Translations under genes and position numbers: made by a program
Shown: in pieces, positions 43,706 to 56,365 of the stretch
Numbering within the stretch: the first letter of the stretch is position 1
Layout of the letters: each line of letters opens with the position of its first letter
Source: Symsagittifera roscoffensis
Lineage: Eukaryota > Xenacoelomorpha > Acoela > Convolutidae
Reading direction: 5' to 3'
NCBI RefSeq assembly: GCF_963678635.1
Contig: NC_087064.1
Span: 83,261,847 to 83,325,846 of the forward strand
Length of the DNA stretch: 64,000 nt
The notes under the pieces: generated by a model
Databases searched by the model: none
What the model was told of the DNA's origin: nothing
What the model saw: only the letters and a program-made list of their open reading frames with translations

Positions 43706-44761
43706 ATGACAGAAATTTTAATGATGACCTTAACACCTCAATTAAAGAAAATAGCTATAAAAAAGAGAGCATCTCATCCTTCCTCAATTCTAGAACCAGA
43801 TTTAGATTTTAGAAAATTAGTAGACAAACTAGAACAAGCAGAAATCACAAGGAAACTTGAAGAAACAGGAAATCTAAAACTACAGTATGTTTATCGGATC
43901 GAAACAAATACTACACATATAAATAACATACAAGGATCAGATACAGACCTGATTGAAAAAATCACTGAAATATTAAACATCTATGAAAAGAACCCAAACT
44001 TTAAAGGCAAACCATCTTTCAAGAAATGGTGTAATTATAGCCGACGATACGGACACAGTATTGCCGAATGTAGACAAAAACAACAAGACAATCAGAATAA
44101 ACCTCAAAAGCACAAAGAACCAAATAAGTCATTCTATCAATATATGAAAAAAGATCAAAGCCTACCAAACAAGAATATAAACAGTAATAATAGTTCTGGA
44201 AAACCACTTCCAGGCAACTCAAATTATTCAAGAAATCAATCACGATATAACTCCAGTTATAGAGGTAGATTGCCCGAACAAAGAAATTCACGAAATTTCT
44301 CACAAAATAGATATAGTCGATCGAATAGCCAAAATAACCAAAATGGAAATAACTATTCACGATCGAATTCAAACACAACAGAATTTTTATTCTGCATCCA
44401 GTTACCATTCTAACCCAAGAAATAGACACTATTTCAACAATAGATCACAAAATTCATCGTACAACAGAAATAGAAACTATTAAAACAATAGGAATAGAAG
44501 TTATTCAAATAATCGAAAACAGAACTATCCAAACAACAGATCAAGGAACAACTCATATAATAGATCAAATAAACAAAGATCAAATGACAACTATCATAAC
44601 AGATCACGAAATAATTCACAAAACCGAAACTCGAGTTACAACAATAGATACAGAAACTATTCCCAGTCACCCCATAGGAATAATAACCGTTACCCCGATT
44701 CTAAACATCGATACAGAAGTAACACACCAAAGCATCAAAGACACATCAATCAAGTACAAAC
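43706..44761 (+). pseudogene. Capsid tail, nucleocapsid and RS/RN tail, copy 3
   Basis: 235 codons are open. The zinc knuckle has lost its second Cys (CNYSRRYGHSIAEC), which should abolish zinc binding. The Arg/Ser/Asn/Tyr tail continues after a slip near 44395 up to the protease region. Confidence 0.82.
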
Positions 44762-45728
44762 AAATGAAGAAACAACTTCAGACCCCCCAGGTACTGATAA
44801 CACAGAAAATAATGAATTACAATTAAACCACATTAATTGTGAATCAACAGATACTGAAAGTGATACAGATAATACCATCTCAGTAAACATGATAACAGTC
44901 GAAAACGACTATGAACCTATCATATATGAACAACCCTTTAGTTCACACATATACGAAGATCAATTGGAACTTCTTCATAATTATTACACTAGACCCATTA
45001 ATAATAATACACGAACTACACAAGAAGTAAACGAAATTAACACTGTAATTAAACCTGATAAAAAAGACGAAGTACAATGCTCAAACACAAAACATATTTA
45101 TCAAAACATACAAAAAGAACAACAGAGAGAAAAAATTTGGACAATCCCATTTCTCTTAGAAAGCCCAAGAAGTAAAGAATTTCAACCACCAGATCTTGAA
45201 ATTGATTTTTTAATCGACTCAGGAGCAGAATCAAATATCATTAACATTCCCACATGGAAAGAAATCAAAACACTGCATCCGAATTTAACACTTCTTGAAA
45301 CATCTAGTAAATTAGCAACAGCACAAGCATCAACATTATTAAATTATGGAAAAATCCAACTATTCCTTGTTCCCACAAGAACAATGGAACAAAATAAGAT
45401 TTTGAACAAGCCATTTAAACAAACATTTCATATCACTGATATTAAGCGCAATATCATTGGCATACCGGTTATAACTAAATTAATACCAACAATAAACATC
45501 TTAAATAGTAAAATCCATATCAAAGATAAATATACAAAAACTAAAAACACAGCTTTAACATTCTTTCAAAGATTAAACAAACAACCACCATTTTTCTCAA
45601 AATTTTACCCCATTTATAATCAAGAACGGAAACACCTGAAACCACTATCAGAAAACGTATATAGTTTTTTAATAAAACAAGTTCATCAGTATGACAAAAG
45701 TCAAACAAACAACAATTTTTCATGTTAG
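44762..45728 (+). pseudogene. Protease region of Pol, copy 3
   Basis: 279 codons are open from 44889. They contain LIDSGAESNIINIPTW (catalytic Asp), LATAQAST and IIGIPVITK. The frame runs on through RLNKQPPFFSKFYPIY to SFLIKQVHQYD, and a one-base loss near 45700 then shifts the frame, so the next piece starts at 45722. Copies 1 and 2 read straight through this point. Confidence 0.85.
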
Positions 45729-46960
45729 ATTTCGAATTTAAACCCTTTCACAAATTCTTCAAAATCAAAATCTCATCCATAAAATATTTGAAAAACACAA
45801 ATTTCGATATTATTTCACTACACGTGTATAACAATACACCATATCAAATAACATTACCCTTAGGACTATTAGGATATTGTGAAACAAATGCTACAACTTC
45901 ACCTATAAATGAAGTAGCATATCGAGTAAATAATATATTACAACTATTAGATATTTGTCAATCAACAATTCTTGAAGAAGAATTATCCATAAATAATATA
46001 ATAAGTCATGAAAAAAGAAAAACAGATTACTTCACAAAAACACCATATTTTATATCAACATTTAATATAACAAATTATACAAAAGATTAACAAAATTTTT
46101 TAACAATGTTTAGTTTTCAACATTCACAAATAACGCAAGATGAATTTGACAAATTAGCTAAACAACTGATAAAATATTCAACAGTCTACGCAAGATCAAA
46201 ATTTGACATTGGAAAATTAGTTCATCACTACACCTTCCATAAAACCTGCCGCAGTTTTCAAAAAACAAAGAGCAAGTAAAGTACCAATTCACTTACACGA
46301 CAAGGTAAATAGATTACTTGATATTTTAGAACAATACGAAATTATATCACCAGTAAATAAAGAAGAACAACCAAAAGGTAATACCTTCATCAACCCTGTT
46401 ATCATTCTAGCAAAAGGCGAATCACTAAAAATAGTTTTAGACGCTAGGTATCTCAATTCACTAATTGACGAATCAAAATCTAATTGGCCCATTGAACCAA
46501 TATAAGATATCTTAACAAAGATAAATGTTAAGTACTTCATAACCACAGACATGAATAGTGCTTACAATCAAATGCCACTAGATGAACAATCACGACGATT
46601 AACACAATTTGTTATTGAAAATCAACAATACGAATTTAATCGATTATTCTATTTTTCAGCTTTCATGAGTAAAATTTTGGGACCACTAATACTCAAGAAA
46701 AATGCAATCACATATCTAGATGATGTTTTCATGCAATCACAAACTAAAGACGAAATGTTTACAGTTTTGGAACAATATCATAAAATACTTCAGAACAAAA
46801 ATCTGAAAGCAGCCCCCGATAAATCACATTTCTTCATAACACGCGTTAAATTTTAAGGACATAATATTGAACGAAACACTATCACTCCATTAAAATCACG
46901 CATCGATGCAATTCAAAAACTTCAACCACCTACAAAAAAAAGAAAATCCAAGAATTCCTT
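45722..46960 (+). pseudogene. Reverse transcriptase, copy 3 (motif B deleted)
   Basis: Upstream spacer 45722-46090 ends in a stop. RT resumes near 46240 (VPIHLHDKVNRLLD), with MNSAYNQMPLDEQSRR (motif A; the Asp is in TTDMNSAY) and an intact YLDD box (ITYLDDVF). Eight residues of motif B (GISIGPAA in copy 2) are missing by a 24-bp in-frame deletion near 46650. A stop interrupts KF-LGH near 46855, and a slip follows near 46935. Confidence 0.88.
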
Positions 46961-47500
46961 GGAATGTTGAATTTCTTAAGTAAATATGTTTACAAAATGC
47001 AAATATACTTAAGACCTTTCTATAACATCCTCAGACAACAAAATAACTTTGAATGGACCACTGAACATCAAATACCATTTGAAGAAATTAAAAAACTTTT
47101 GACAGAAAAAAATTCAAACACAATTCCAGATCCAAACCAAACATTCTAGGCAATGTGCGATGCTTCGAATTTTGGCATCGGCGCAGCATAATTACAATCA
47201 CATAGCGGAACAAATAAAATGAATCTTATAACAGCAAATTCACGATTATTCACACAAGCCGAGCTACGAATCTGTACTCTAATGAGAGAATGTACAGCTA
47301 TAATATACACACTTACAGAATACGAATTTCTGATACTTGGATCAAAACACCCAACAGTTTTATTTGCAGATCATAAACCAATTATAATTCTTTTCACACA
47401 AAAATCAAATCCTAATCATAGAGTTTATAGATTTCAATTAATTTTATTGAAATTCCTAAACTTACATATAGTTTGGACAGCAGGAAAGAACCTTGCATTA
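46961..47500 (+). pseudogene. RNase H domain, copy 3
   Basis: The thumb/connection MLNFLSKYVYKMQ is followed by RNase H with Asp in AMCDASNFGIGAA, Glu in LMRECTAI and Asp in LFADHKPI. Stops lie at NQTF-stop (47147-47149) and after GIGAA (47188-47190). Confidence 0.85.
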
Positions 47501-48103
47501 CCAGATACATTAAGTAGAAATACGCCACCTGAACTACTTACACGAAAAACTACAGTTGAAATACCAAAAAATATCAAATTCTATCTCGCAAAAGATGAAA
47601 CATCACCCCGATTAGAATGCAAATACGCAGTAAAAACTGACATTGATCAATCACAAATAAATCATCTACAACATTTTCCACTCTACCTAGATTGCCAAAA
47701 TAATCACCTTGAATTTGATTTATTAGGTACATCTACTTTTAAACCAATTCCATACTCACAATGAATAAAAAATAATACTCAAGAAAAGAAAATAAAACAA
47801 CAACCGCATAAAAAAGACCTTTTTCCATTAATTGAGAAAGAAAATTTGACCGATAAAATAAATTTATCAGGACCACAAACAAATGATTCAAAATACACAA
47901 TAAATCAAGTTTTTAACCTCCATGACCCACTTTACACAATTCCCCTATCAAAACTAGAAATTGATAATATTTTTCTCCCACCAGCAGAAAAAATTACACT
48001 TGAACTTTTAAAACAATACCAAAATTTTGACCCAGTAATTAGACAACTCAAATCATGGCAAAATATAAATCAAGACCAGCTAAAGCTGATACCACAATTT
48101 TAG
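47501..48103 (+). pseudogene. RNase H to integrase spacer, copy 3
   Basis: Two open pieces (47219-47764 and 47846-48103) separated by a TGA carry KNLALPDTLSR and a spacer of ~190 residues conserved with copy 2. A one-base deletion near 48060 shifts the frame into the integrase ORF. Confidence 0.75.
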
Positions 48104-49740
48104 GAAACAAAACACTCCTCCAATATGTCCGAAAATTTAAAAACACAACAATCAATGAAAATAGAGATCTTTTAGAATATCAATTAGATGATTCTAAAGT
48201 TCCCTGTCTCCCCTTAAGTATGATACTGATAGCATTTAACATCTCGCATACACATAATACAAAAGGACACTCAGGATCAGAAAAGACATACTCGAACTTC
48301 ACACAAAATTTTTATTTTCGAAATGCCCCAATTTGGATAAAAGTATTATGCAATGATTGTATAATATGTCAATTGAACAAACCTTATCCAAATCAAAAAC
48401 AAAAAGCACAGAAACAAGATTTTAAAGGACAAAGTTTATATTTCAACCATAGAATTTCATTCGATACAAAAGGACCAATTTCACCAACCTCTGAAGGAAA
48501 TTCCTACATTATGGTCATTGTTAATGCATTTACGCACTATTTAGCACTCAATCCAGTACCACATTGTAATGCTTATTATGCTTACACAACACTTTACGAA
48601 CACTGGATAGCTAAATTCGGATTACCCGAAATCCTAGTTACAGACAACGGTACAGAATTTATTAATAATGAAATTATCAAACTATGCCACTTATACAACA
48701 TTAAACATAAACCACGTACATCTCATGCACCTTGGACAAACGGTTTAGTCGAAGGTGTGAACCGTTCATTACAAGAATACCTTAGATGTATCATTAATGG
48801 AAATGATACACGATACACAGAATGGTCAGCAGATGTAAAATTATTTCCCTTATCATGCAATTCACAAATAACGACAACTTTAGGAATGTCACCATATGAA
48901 ATGGTTTTTAATCAAAAACCAAGAAAACCAATTATGTTCACAGCAAATGCTCACAAAAACGCGCAAGGTCATTGCAAACCAAATAAAGATTCAATATGCT
49001 ATAATCTACCATTACACACACATGATGAAGATCATTTTCATCACCCACAAATTCTCAAATTAGCCTCCGGCACACATACCGAATGGATTTTAAATAGAGA
49101 TAAAAAGCACAAAAAAATCTACCAAAAAGTAACAAAGAAATTGTTACAAAGGCAAAACATTAACAGCCAAATTAATTCACATTTTATGCCAGCCACAGAT
49201 TTAAAAATTGGAACCTTTGTCTTAATACCTAATTTTAATACACAAAAAGGAATCTCCAAAAAATTACAACCACTTCGAAAAGGACCATACCAAATAATTG
49301 CCAAACCCACTAAAGTAACATACAAACTCACAGATTCAACTAAAAAAGAAATTGTTCAACATTGTAACAATTTATTACCTTACTACCCGAAAGAATACGC
49401 ATTACGCGAATTAACTCAATTATATTCTTTTACAGGCTTAAAAGTTATTCAAAACAATACATATACAGAACAAGAAACAAATGTACATGACGACACTCAT
49501 CATAAACAAAATCAAAAACAAAATACAACTCATAAAAATATAAAAACACCAGACCCAAAAATATCTCAAAAAGAAAGAAAAAACAGGAAAATGAAAGAAA
49601 AAATCTTACCACAAGAACAAGTAGAAAACTCAGAACACAGAGAATTATCACGACTTAGAAATCAACCACGTAAAAATTACAAAACATTCTTCCCACAATC
49701 TAAAATATTAAAGAAAGTTGAATTTCAAAAACAACTTTAA
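48055..49740 (+). CDS. Integrase with HHCC finger, D,D-35-E core and GPY/F module (561 codons), copy 3
   Basis: This is the longest intact element A domain. The zinc finger has His67/His72 (HTHNTKGH) and Cys102/Cys105 (CIIC). The catalytic triad is Asp137 (SFDTKG), Asp197 (VTDNGTEF) and Glu233 (LVEGVN), with 35 residues between the last two. A GPY/F module (LRKGPYQII) lies about 430 residues in, and a ~120-residue Lys/Gln/Asn-rich tail ends at TAA 49738-49740. The ATG at 48055 is an accident of a frameshift. The domain was made by cleavage of Gag-Pol, so there is no separate start. It would join the element's DNA ends to the target, giving the 4-bp duplication seen here. All catalytic residues are present, but without Gag and RT it cannot act alone. 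Confidence 0.9.
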   Translation: MAKYKSRPAKADTTILGNKTLLQYVRKFKNTTINENRDLLEYQLDDSKVPCLPLSMILIAFNISHTHNTKGHSGSEKTYSNFTQNFYFRNAPIWIKVLCNDCIICQLNKPYPNQKQKAQKQDFKGQSLYFNHRISFDTKGPISPTSEGNSYIMVIVNAFTHYLALNPVPHCNAYYAYTTLYEHWIAKFGLPEILVTDNGTEFINNEIIKLCHLYNIKHKPRTSHAPWTNGLVEGVNRSLQEYLRCIINGNDTRYTEWSADVKLFPLSCNSQITTTLGMSPYEMVFNQKPRKPIMFTANAHKNAQGHCKPNKDSICYNLPLHTHDEDHFHHPQILKLASGTHTEWILNRDKKHKKIYQKVTKKLLQRQNINSQINSHFMPATDLKIGTFVLIPNFNTQKGISKKLQPLRKGPYQIIAKPTKVTYKLTDSTKKEIVQHCNNLLPYYPKEYALRELTQLYSFTGLKVIQNNTYTEQETNVHDDTHHKQNQKQNTTHKNIKTPDPKISQKERKNRKMKEKILPQEQVENSEHRELSRLRNQPRKNYKTFFPQSKILKKVEFQKQL

Positions 49741-50275
49741 TTTTAAAGTCAATAATTCGTACACCTCTAAATCATTTTGAATTTTCACATTTTCAAGATG
49801 CTGAAACATACGCAACAATTCTAGTTCAAATTCAGCCAATAGGATTTATTCAAATCCGTCACCTTCAATATCTCTAACACAAACCTACTAGCCGATTGAT
49901 ATTAATCTCCAGGCATATCTATAACTATAACCTTACAACCTCCAGGTCAAAAATAAGCAACTTGCTAAAACTTGATAACTAAAATAAACACCACCATAAT
50001 ATTACAACCCTCCCCTATCTAATAAAGCAAAGATCAACAATGTTTTCCCAACTTAGACCTCAAAAACCCTCCATCCAAAAATGGCAAATTAGCCTAAAGT
50101 AAAAAAGGACCATAATCATTTGGCCTAAAATACAAATATTTCAAAAATACCTCAGATTACCAACAAATAAAAACACAGCAAAGAAGGCCTCCCGAGCACC
50201 ATAAAATTAGCCTCCAACATTTTTTCACAAAACTTAACCCACTTGTCAAAAAATCAATAAATAATCCGACCACAC
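49741..50275 (+). other. Pol-to-env spacer, copy 3
   Basis: It is conserved with 25093-25631, and no ORF is recognised. Confidence 0.5.
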
Positions 50276-50503
50276 TTGAATTTCGCCCCAGAAGTTCAAA
50301 AAATTTTCGACAAACGAATCATTTCTGAAATGCTTCTCTCTTTAACAGTCGATACCTTAAAAAATATAATCATAATTTTTTTCATAAAAATTTTCATCCT
50401 ATTTAAACTTTTGCTAATATTTTTTATTGAAACTTTTGAAGCCCTAATAATCCTCTTAATAATTTTTTGCAATATTTTTTCAAATTTTCTACTCACTAAT
50501 TGA
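50276..50503 (+). CDS. Small membrane ORF TM1, copy 3 (75 aa)
   Basis: The frame is intact: a short charged N-terminus (MNFAPEVQKIFDKR), then hydrophobic stretches (NIIIIFFIKIFILFKLLLIFF, then ALIILLIIFCNIFSNFLL). Homologous to 25632-25844 in its C-terminal half. Probably one or two membrane helices; function unknown. Confidence 0.45.
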   Translation: MNFAPEVQKIFDKRIISEMLLSLTVDTLKNIIIIFFIKIFILFKLLLIFFIETFEALIILLIIFCNIFSNFLLTN

Positions 50504-50539
50504 AATATATCTTCAACTTTCCCAAATCATTGACCACAT

Positions 50540-50546
50540 TCACAGG
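50540..50546 (+). promoter_or_regulatory. Candidate splice acceptor for env-class mRNAs, copy 3
   Basis: TTCACAG/GTACGATAAT is identical in copy 2 and lies 25 bases before the ATG of TM2. Confidence 0.4.
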
Positions 50547-50570
50547 TACGATAATTCAAAGTCTATTTAA

Positions 50571-50759
50571 ATGATACGAATAATTTTTAGTAGAACAGAT
50601 ATTTTCTTACTATTCGTAATTTTCATCACATTTTTATCATCCCTAATTATGACAATGTGCAAATGTGTAAAAAAGGCAATAGTCACATTCGCCTTAGCAA
50701 TAATCCTTTTAATTCTTTTCATCGAAGAATATTACAATAAACATAAAGCTTTCCACTAA
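50571..50759 (+). CDS. Small membrane ORF TM2, copy 3 (62 aa)
   Basis: An intact ORF with two hydrophobic segments (FLLFVIFITFLSSLIMTM and VTFALAIILLILFI) separated by a short basic, Cys-containing loop (CKCVKK), and a polar end (EEYYNKHKAFH). It is the first ATG after the candidate splice acceptor. In copy 2 the same region is destroyed. A hairpin of two membrane helices with a basic loop is the plan of viroporins, but that function is a guess. Confidence 0.5.
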   Translation: MIRIIFSRTDIFLLFVIFITFLSSLIMTMCKCVKKAIVTFALAIILLILFIEEYYNKHKAFH

Positions 50760-51898
50760 GAAACAGATTAATCGGACACATTTCCAAAATTGCTAACCAA
50801 CCTCCTCCAAAACAGTCTTCACCGACATCTTCCCAAGAAAACCCAATCATACCTACAACTACCCAAAACCCCCAAACATCCACACGCATTTCTTTTCAAG
50901 ATAACCCGTACACTTTCGAAGAACGACACGCCCGCTTATCCTAACCACTAGAACCAGTTCAGCGACAAGCATCCCTAAGTGAACCAACATATAATTTGTA
51001 CCCCATATTACCACAAGATTTAAATCGAATAAGACATATTTGTCAAAATCAAAATACAGTTGAAGTCAATAGACAATTATACACCCAAGACAAAACAGAA
51101 ATTTTAAAACTCCCAGAGTTACTTTTAACATACCTCAATCCCCATCACCATCAATCTCAGAAGTCTCTAGTATTACATTACCAGACACTCATACACTCAC
51201 TTCACATCAAAACACACCAAATCTCCCTTCAGACTATCTAGATTCAACACCAACATCTGAACAAATCCGTTAAAATCCTTTTAACCCCCCAACACCACCG
51301 AACAACTACCATATTGGACAACACAACCTTACTCACAAGGAGAACCAAACTTAGTAAATGAACCAATAGCTATTTCCTCAGATACAACATTATCATCCCT
51401 ATCAGAAATATTATCACTCCCCTCGACACCATCATTAAGTCAAATATCACCATCATTTTCCCTCTAAATTTTCCAAATAACCTCGACACACGATACAGAG
51501 AACAATCAACGAATATACCCCTACGATTAGATTGGAACACATTCGTAGCGCCTCCCTCATTATTCGGACAACATCACGAGAGCCACCGACTCCACAGTTG
51601 GGCACTCAATAGATTACAATATAGACAAGATATCCACAAGATATTCGACAACATAACGTTCAAATACTCCAACAAAGCAGTCTTTAATTAAAGTTTGAAA
51701 TAACAGTCAAATTTAATAAAATTGTACAACACCCCTATCCATTAAGTCCACCAAATATAACAACTCAATCGCTACCACCACCATTTATAACAACAGTTGT
51801 AATATATAAATACGATAGATATACAAAAAAAACACAATTGGATACATAACATTTTATAACCCATACTCCGGATTATCATACACATGTATATTGTAAAA
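50760..51898 (+). pseudogene. ORF X, copy 3
   Basis: This is the Pro/Gln/Thr/Ser-rich protein seen at 26115-27259. Recognisable pieces are NLYPILPQDLNRIRH (open from 50996), TPTSEQIR and SWALNRLQYRQDI, ending in YSGLSYTCIL at the env start. Several stops and slips occur. Shared breaks with copy 2 are few, so most damage came after the copies separated. Confidence 0.5.
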
Positions 51899-54562
51899 AT
51901 ATTAACATTTCATTGCATCCTTTTTCTAATATTTTCCGACCAAAACATAAATCCATCTCCTCGCACAGGACCTCAGGACTTATTAGTAACACACTATGAT
52001 TGTGAAGAAAACTAACAAAAAACATTACACAAGTATGCAATAAATCAAGTAACACAATGCGAAACAGAACCACAAGCTATTGAAACTACAAGTGTAAAAG
52101 CAACATTGTATTCAAAAGCCCGAGCAACAACAGTCACAGGATATAAATTTAAAGCAACATTTTCCGAAAAGAAAGTACATTGTTCACAAGCTTCCAACAG
52201 AAATAAAAACCGACTTGATCACGAATCATTTTACCAGAGTAACAGAGAAAGATTTTTACATCTAAACCCCGACGATTGTAAAAACGAATTACTCAGACTA
52301 AATCTAACAAGAAATAAAAACACAGACAAAAAAACAGTAAATTTTCAAGTCTTCGCCGATTCTGTACATCAAGCAGAACTTGAACGATATCAAGGACATG
52401 TTCAATTAGACGAAAAATACCCATATAATGGCGCACACGGACAATTAACTTATGATATACACGATAAACACTGGATGCCACACATTGGAATAAATAATCC
52501 CTCAAACTGCAAAGCAGACACAAAAATTAAAGGATATCAAGAAATAATGTTTTTGATTGGAAAATACAACTTGAAAAAATACAACTCACACAAGATTTAA
52601 CTGATAACACCATGAATTATCAAGGAATTAGATTGCCTTGCAAAAATTATCAAGGTCATTGTGACCCTACAACAAGAACCCAAGCAACAATTGTTTGGTT
52701 TCCCGAAGATACATGCACAACATTTCAAGTAGCAAAAAAACACGCTCGAATGATAAAATTTCATGCAAAATATTTTAGTGAATCCATTCCATACGAACAG
52801 GTGAACCCGCCTCACAAACAAAGCACTGATTTCAAAAACATTCATGATATAGAAAATAAATTGACTCATCTCTTCAAATCTTCTTTTCAAATCTTTTCAC
52901 TTCTTTTCAAATCTATCACGAAACAGAATTTGCATGTAAATATCGCAATCCACTTTATAAAACACAATACTCTGAAATACTTGTCGAATACGAAAAAGGT
53001 TTCGACATGACCACTGGAAAAATAAAATTTGACCCTCACGCAACAAGTCACCCTATTAACGAAGGCACATCATACGTCCCAGTGAACCTCTATAAAAGCA
53101 CAGGTAACCCTGGTGAAAAGACAACACCATACGATAGTAAAAGCACACGTTTACAAAAATTATCACTAAGGAATGGCACCTACTTTGGTAATATACATTA
53201 TGATATTCACTTAGATATGAAATTAGACTACACAATTAGTAGAATTTTCCAAGAAATGTCACTTTCTGAATTAGAAACACTTCATCAACTATGCGAATTA
53301 GAAAGAACACAAATCCTACAATCACTCGTATTAGCAGTATTAAAATTACCCTACGCAGGATATTTATTATCAGGAAATAGATCAAATTTTCTTGATTACG
53401 AAGGAAACATTTTATGGTTTTATACTTGCACCAAAAAAGTATCACCATTATATGTTTTTGAAGATAAACGTTGTTATAAAAGAATCCCCATATTCTACAA
53501 AAATAAAGTACATTTTGTCGATACACGTTCAAGACGAACATATTTTTGGGATACCGCAGTCCCATGTGGATCAGAAAATAGCCACAATGTCGTACAATTA
53601 AACACTGACGAAGATAAATACTACCTACTTACACCGTATCCTACACTAATGCAAGCACTAAAAAAATTTTCACCAGAAAGTATCCGAGCTATCGCTCGTA
53701 ACCCAAATATTGATTTACAATCAATTGGAATATATTCTAAATCTGATATACAACAGCACATTAGAACACAACAATTTCAAGAATTACTAACACAAACGGA
53801 CACAATACAACGACAATCAATCGACCAGAATTTAAGAAAACTTGCCGAAACCGCAGGATTTGCAGACATTTATACACAAGACTACAGCGGATGTTTTAAG
53901 GATATTAAAGATTATATATATTTAGATTACATATATATATATAAGATTACATATATTTAAACGGTGAAAAATACAGACCACAAGATATTTCACCCATAAA
54001 TATTTTCAGTTTTGTAACCTTAAAAAACGAATTTCTTGCCTTTCTAGGATGGCCCTACTACATCTTAGAAAGATTAACTATCTTATACGCTATGTTTAAT
54101 TTAATAGGATTTCTTTTCTCACTAATAAAAGGAATCTATAACACATGCGCTATACACACACAAGTAAACCGCCAAGCAAGTGTAGCACGTATATTATTTG
54201 CAGGACTTTTTGGAATTTTCTCATCATCAATCAATAAAATACTTCTAGATGCACAAATAAAAGAATATATTACAAAAATATCCACAAGACCAAACACATA
54301 TGACGAAGAACATAATAATGTAGATACAACACCTACAGCACCACAGATACCAACCCTACCACAAAACCACCCATTATCATTAGTTCCCCGAAATTTTCGA
54401 AACCTAGCAATCACAAATAAACCAAATTTCAGACCAAATACAACACAAAGTCCCATTCAACACATAATGACACATCATTCACAAAATGATAATACATATG
54501 AACAAGCTATCGAACAACCTCATACCACCACTTTCCAGTCTCAAAATAATCAATTTTTTTAG
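51884..54562 (+). pseudogene. env: Envelope-like glycoprotein (Env), copy 3
   Basis: Signal peptide-like start (MYIVKILTFHCILFLIFS) and the same ectodomain, anchor region and polar tail as copy 2, ending TAG 54560-54562, six bases before the ORF5 ATG. An early stop lies near 52014, and there are several frame changes. Two low-complexity insertions disturb it: a CTTTTCAAATCT-type repeat near 52870-52915 and an ATATAT/GATTACATATAT repeat near 53915-53960. The longest open part (53007-53960) holds LCELERTQIL, the Cys-Tyr-x-x-(I/L)P motif and the VPCG box. The chuvirus-type assignment is by pattern memory. Confidence 0.65.
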
Positions 54563-54568
54563 CCCACG

Positions 54569-56365
54569 ATGAGCCGACAAATTGGATCCATCCATCGCTC
54601 AAATTCCCAACCAGCCAACCTCCAAACTCAAATCCCAATTATCCCACTTTTTGTTTTCCCGTCACCCGATTCTCCAGTTATTAATATGCCATCAAACATG
54701 AATTCTGATACTAACTCAGATATTTCAGTTTATTATACCATCTCACATTTTAACAACTCTGATGTAGAAACTCCCAAAGAATTCGCAGACTCCGAACCAT
54801 CTCCCTCTACCCATACCCAGACCAACTCTTCAGATTTTTCAAAACCCCCCATTCGACCCATCCAAACCAGTCATCCGCTCCCATCCCTTTCCACTCCTTC
54901 TTACGCTTCCCAAGTAACCCCAAACTATTCTCCATTTAATTCCGACAGATCGCATAATAACTCCCCAGATAACATTCAAATTTCCGAAGAACTTGAAAAC
55001 TTTATTACACTACAACAACAATTAACATACCCCCACAGTCTTACGATACATCAACCATCATCAACAGTAACATCATCAAATCCACAAACACCTACACCAC
55101 TTTCAGATTACACTCAATCATTAGCTCAATCATCCACATCCACCGAAACATCTACCAGCACTAACCGAGCTTACCGCACTTTTAAAGGAAAATTCTTAAA
55201 TCACCCATTTACAACCAAACCCGGAACAGCCAGAGAATATATCAACCACCCAGATCACACAGACACAAAAAATTACCTTCAAATAACCCCAATATACCTT
55301 AAATACTTCTACCACTACTAATGAAACACGAAATTTTGTTGATGAGCACGTTTTAATGCCAACACTTCATTGGACAGCTTACTACAATTATACTAAGCCC
55401 CTTTATCTACCACTCACTGATACTAATGAAAATATCGAGAGAAACAAAAATATACTATATAGACTCACCACATCATTAACACCTCGACAATTTACATACG
55501 TTTGATATAAAAAATTATTAACAACATTCACCGCACCCCGAGCTAACAATTACTCAATTGAATATTACGATCACAATATCATCTGTCCTAACTATGACCA
55601 ATTTTTAGAGGAAGACCGCTTTGCAAACCCGCAACTAACCGAATTTTTTTTTATTAAAACACCATACCTATTTACATTTAATATTTTTGATAAAAAGCAC
55701 GACATATAATTTCAGAAGCACTAGTTGACATACAAGCATATGAAAGCTTTTATGATAAATTTCAGTTAATTTCACTAACTTTTCACTTTCTTTCACCACA
55801 GGAACGCGATTTGCACTGTTCCCACGATATAATGTTACGCACTAAGCAATCGCACACTTACACATAGTATTGTTTTATACAAAACCATTTTGATTTACAC
55901 ACACCATCACGACAACCCCACCGTCGTTTTCAGTTTGTTAATTCAAAGTACACGTCACCATTCTTTCCTAATTTTACATATTGCATTAAAAATACTAACC
56001 TCCACGGCATCCTCCGCAATTACGATCCAGTTACCCAAATGTATATATTTTGTCTCATCACGAAGACCTTCAAGGATGAAGAATCAAGACCCTTCATTAT
56101 CCCGCATGAGTTCAAACATTCTATCGAAGTACCCATACTAGAATTTATTCATAATACTAAATATAATCATAAAATTTACAACCTAATTCAAAACACACCT
56201 CATGATTTCGCAGTAGGCACAGAAGAACTAAACACCATCAACGCACTTCAATTGCTTTGGCCACTGCTACAAACTAAAAATGTTATACGCATACTAGCTA
56301 AGTTACTAACAACATCAGACTTGATTCACGACATCTTCCCACATGGCTTTTTCCCAGATGATTAA
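54569..56365 (+). pseudogene. ORF5, copy 3
   Basis: It begins MSRQIGSIHRSNSQPANL. 250 codons are open to 55321, where a slip occurs near 55290. The globular part continues in other frames (FVDEHVLMPTLHWTAYY, EEDRFANPQLTE), and the last 108 codons are open (56039-56365) to the conserved end FFPDD. The N-terminal low-complexity part diverges more from copy 2 than the C-terminal part, as expected if the latter was under selection. Confidence 0.65.

Noticed and set aside
44584-44826. 80-codon Thr/Ile-rich ORF (and 19716-20156, 1351-1593)
   Set aside because: These are alternate frames of the end of the nucleocapsid tail and have Ile/Thr repeats produced by the same codon repeats.
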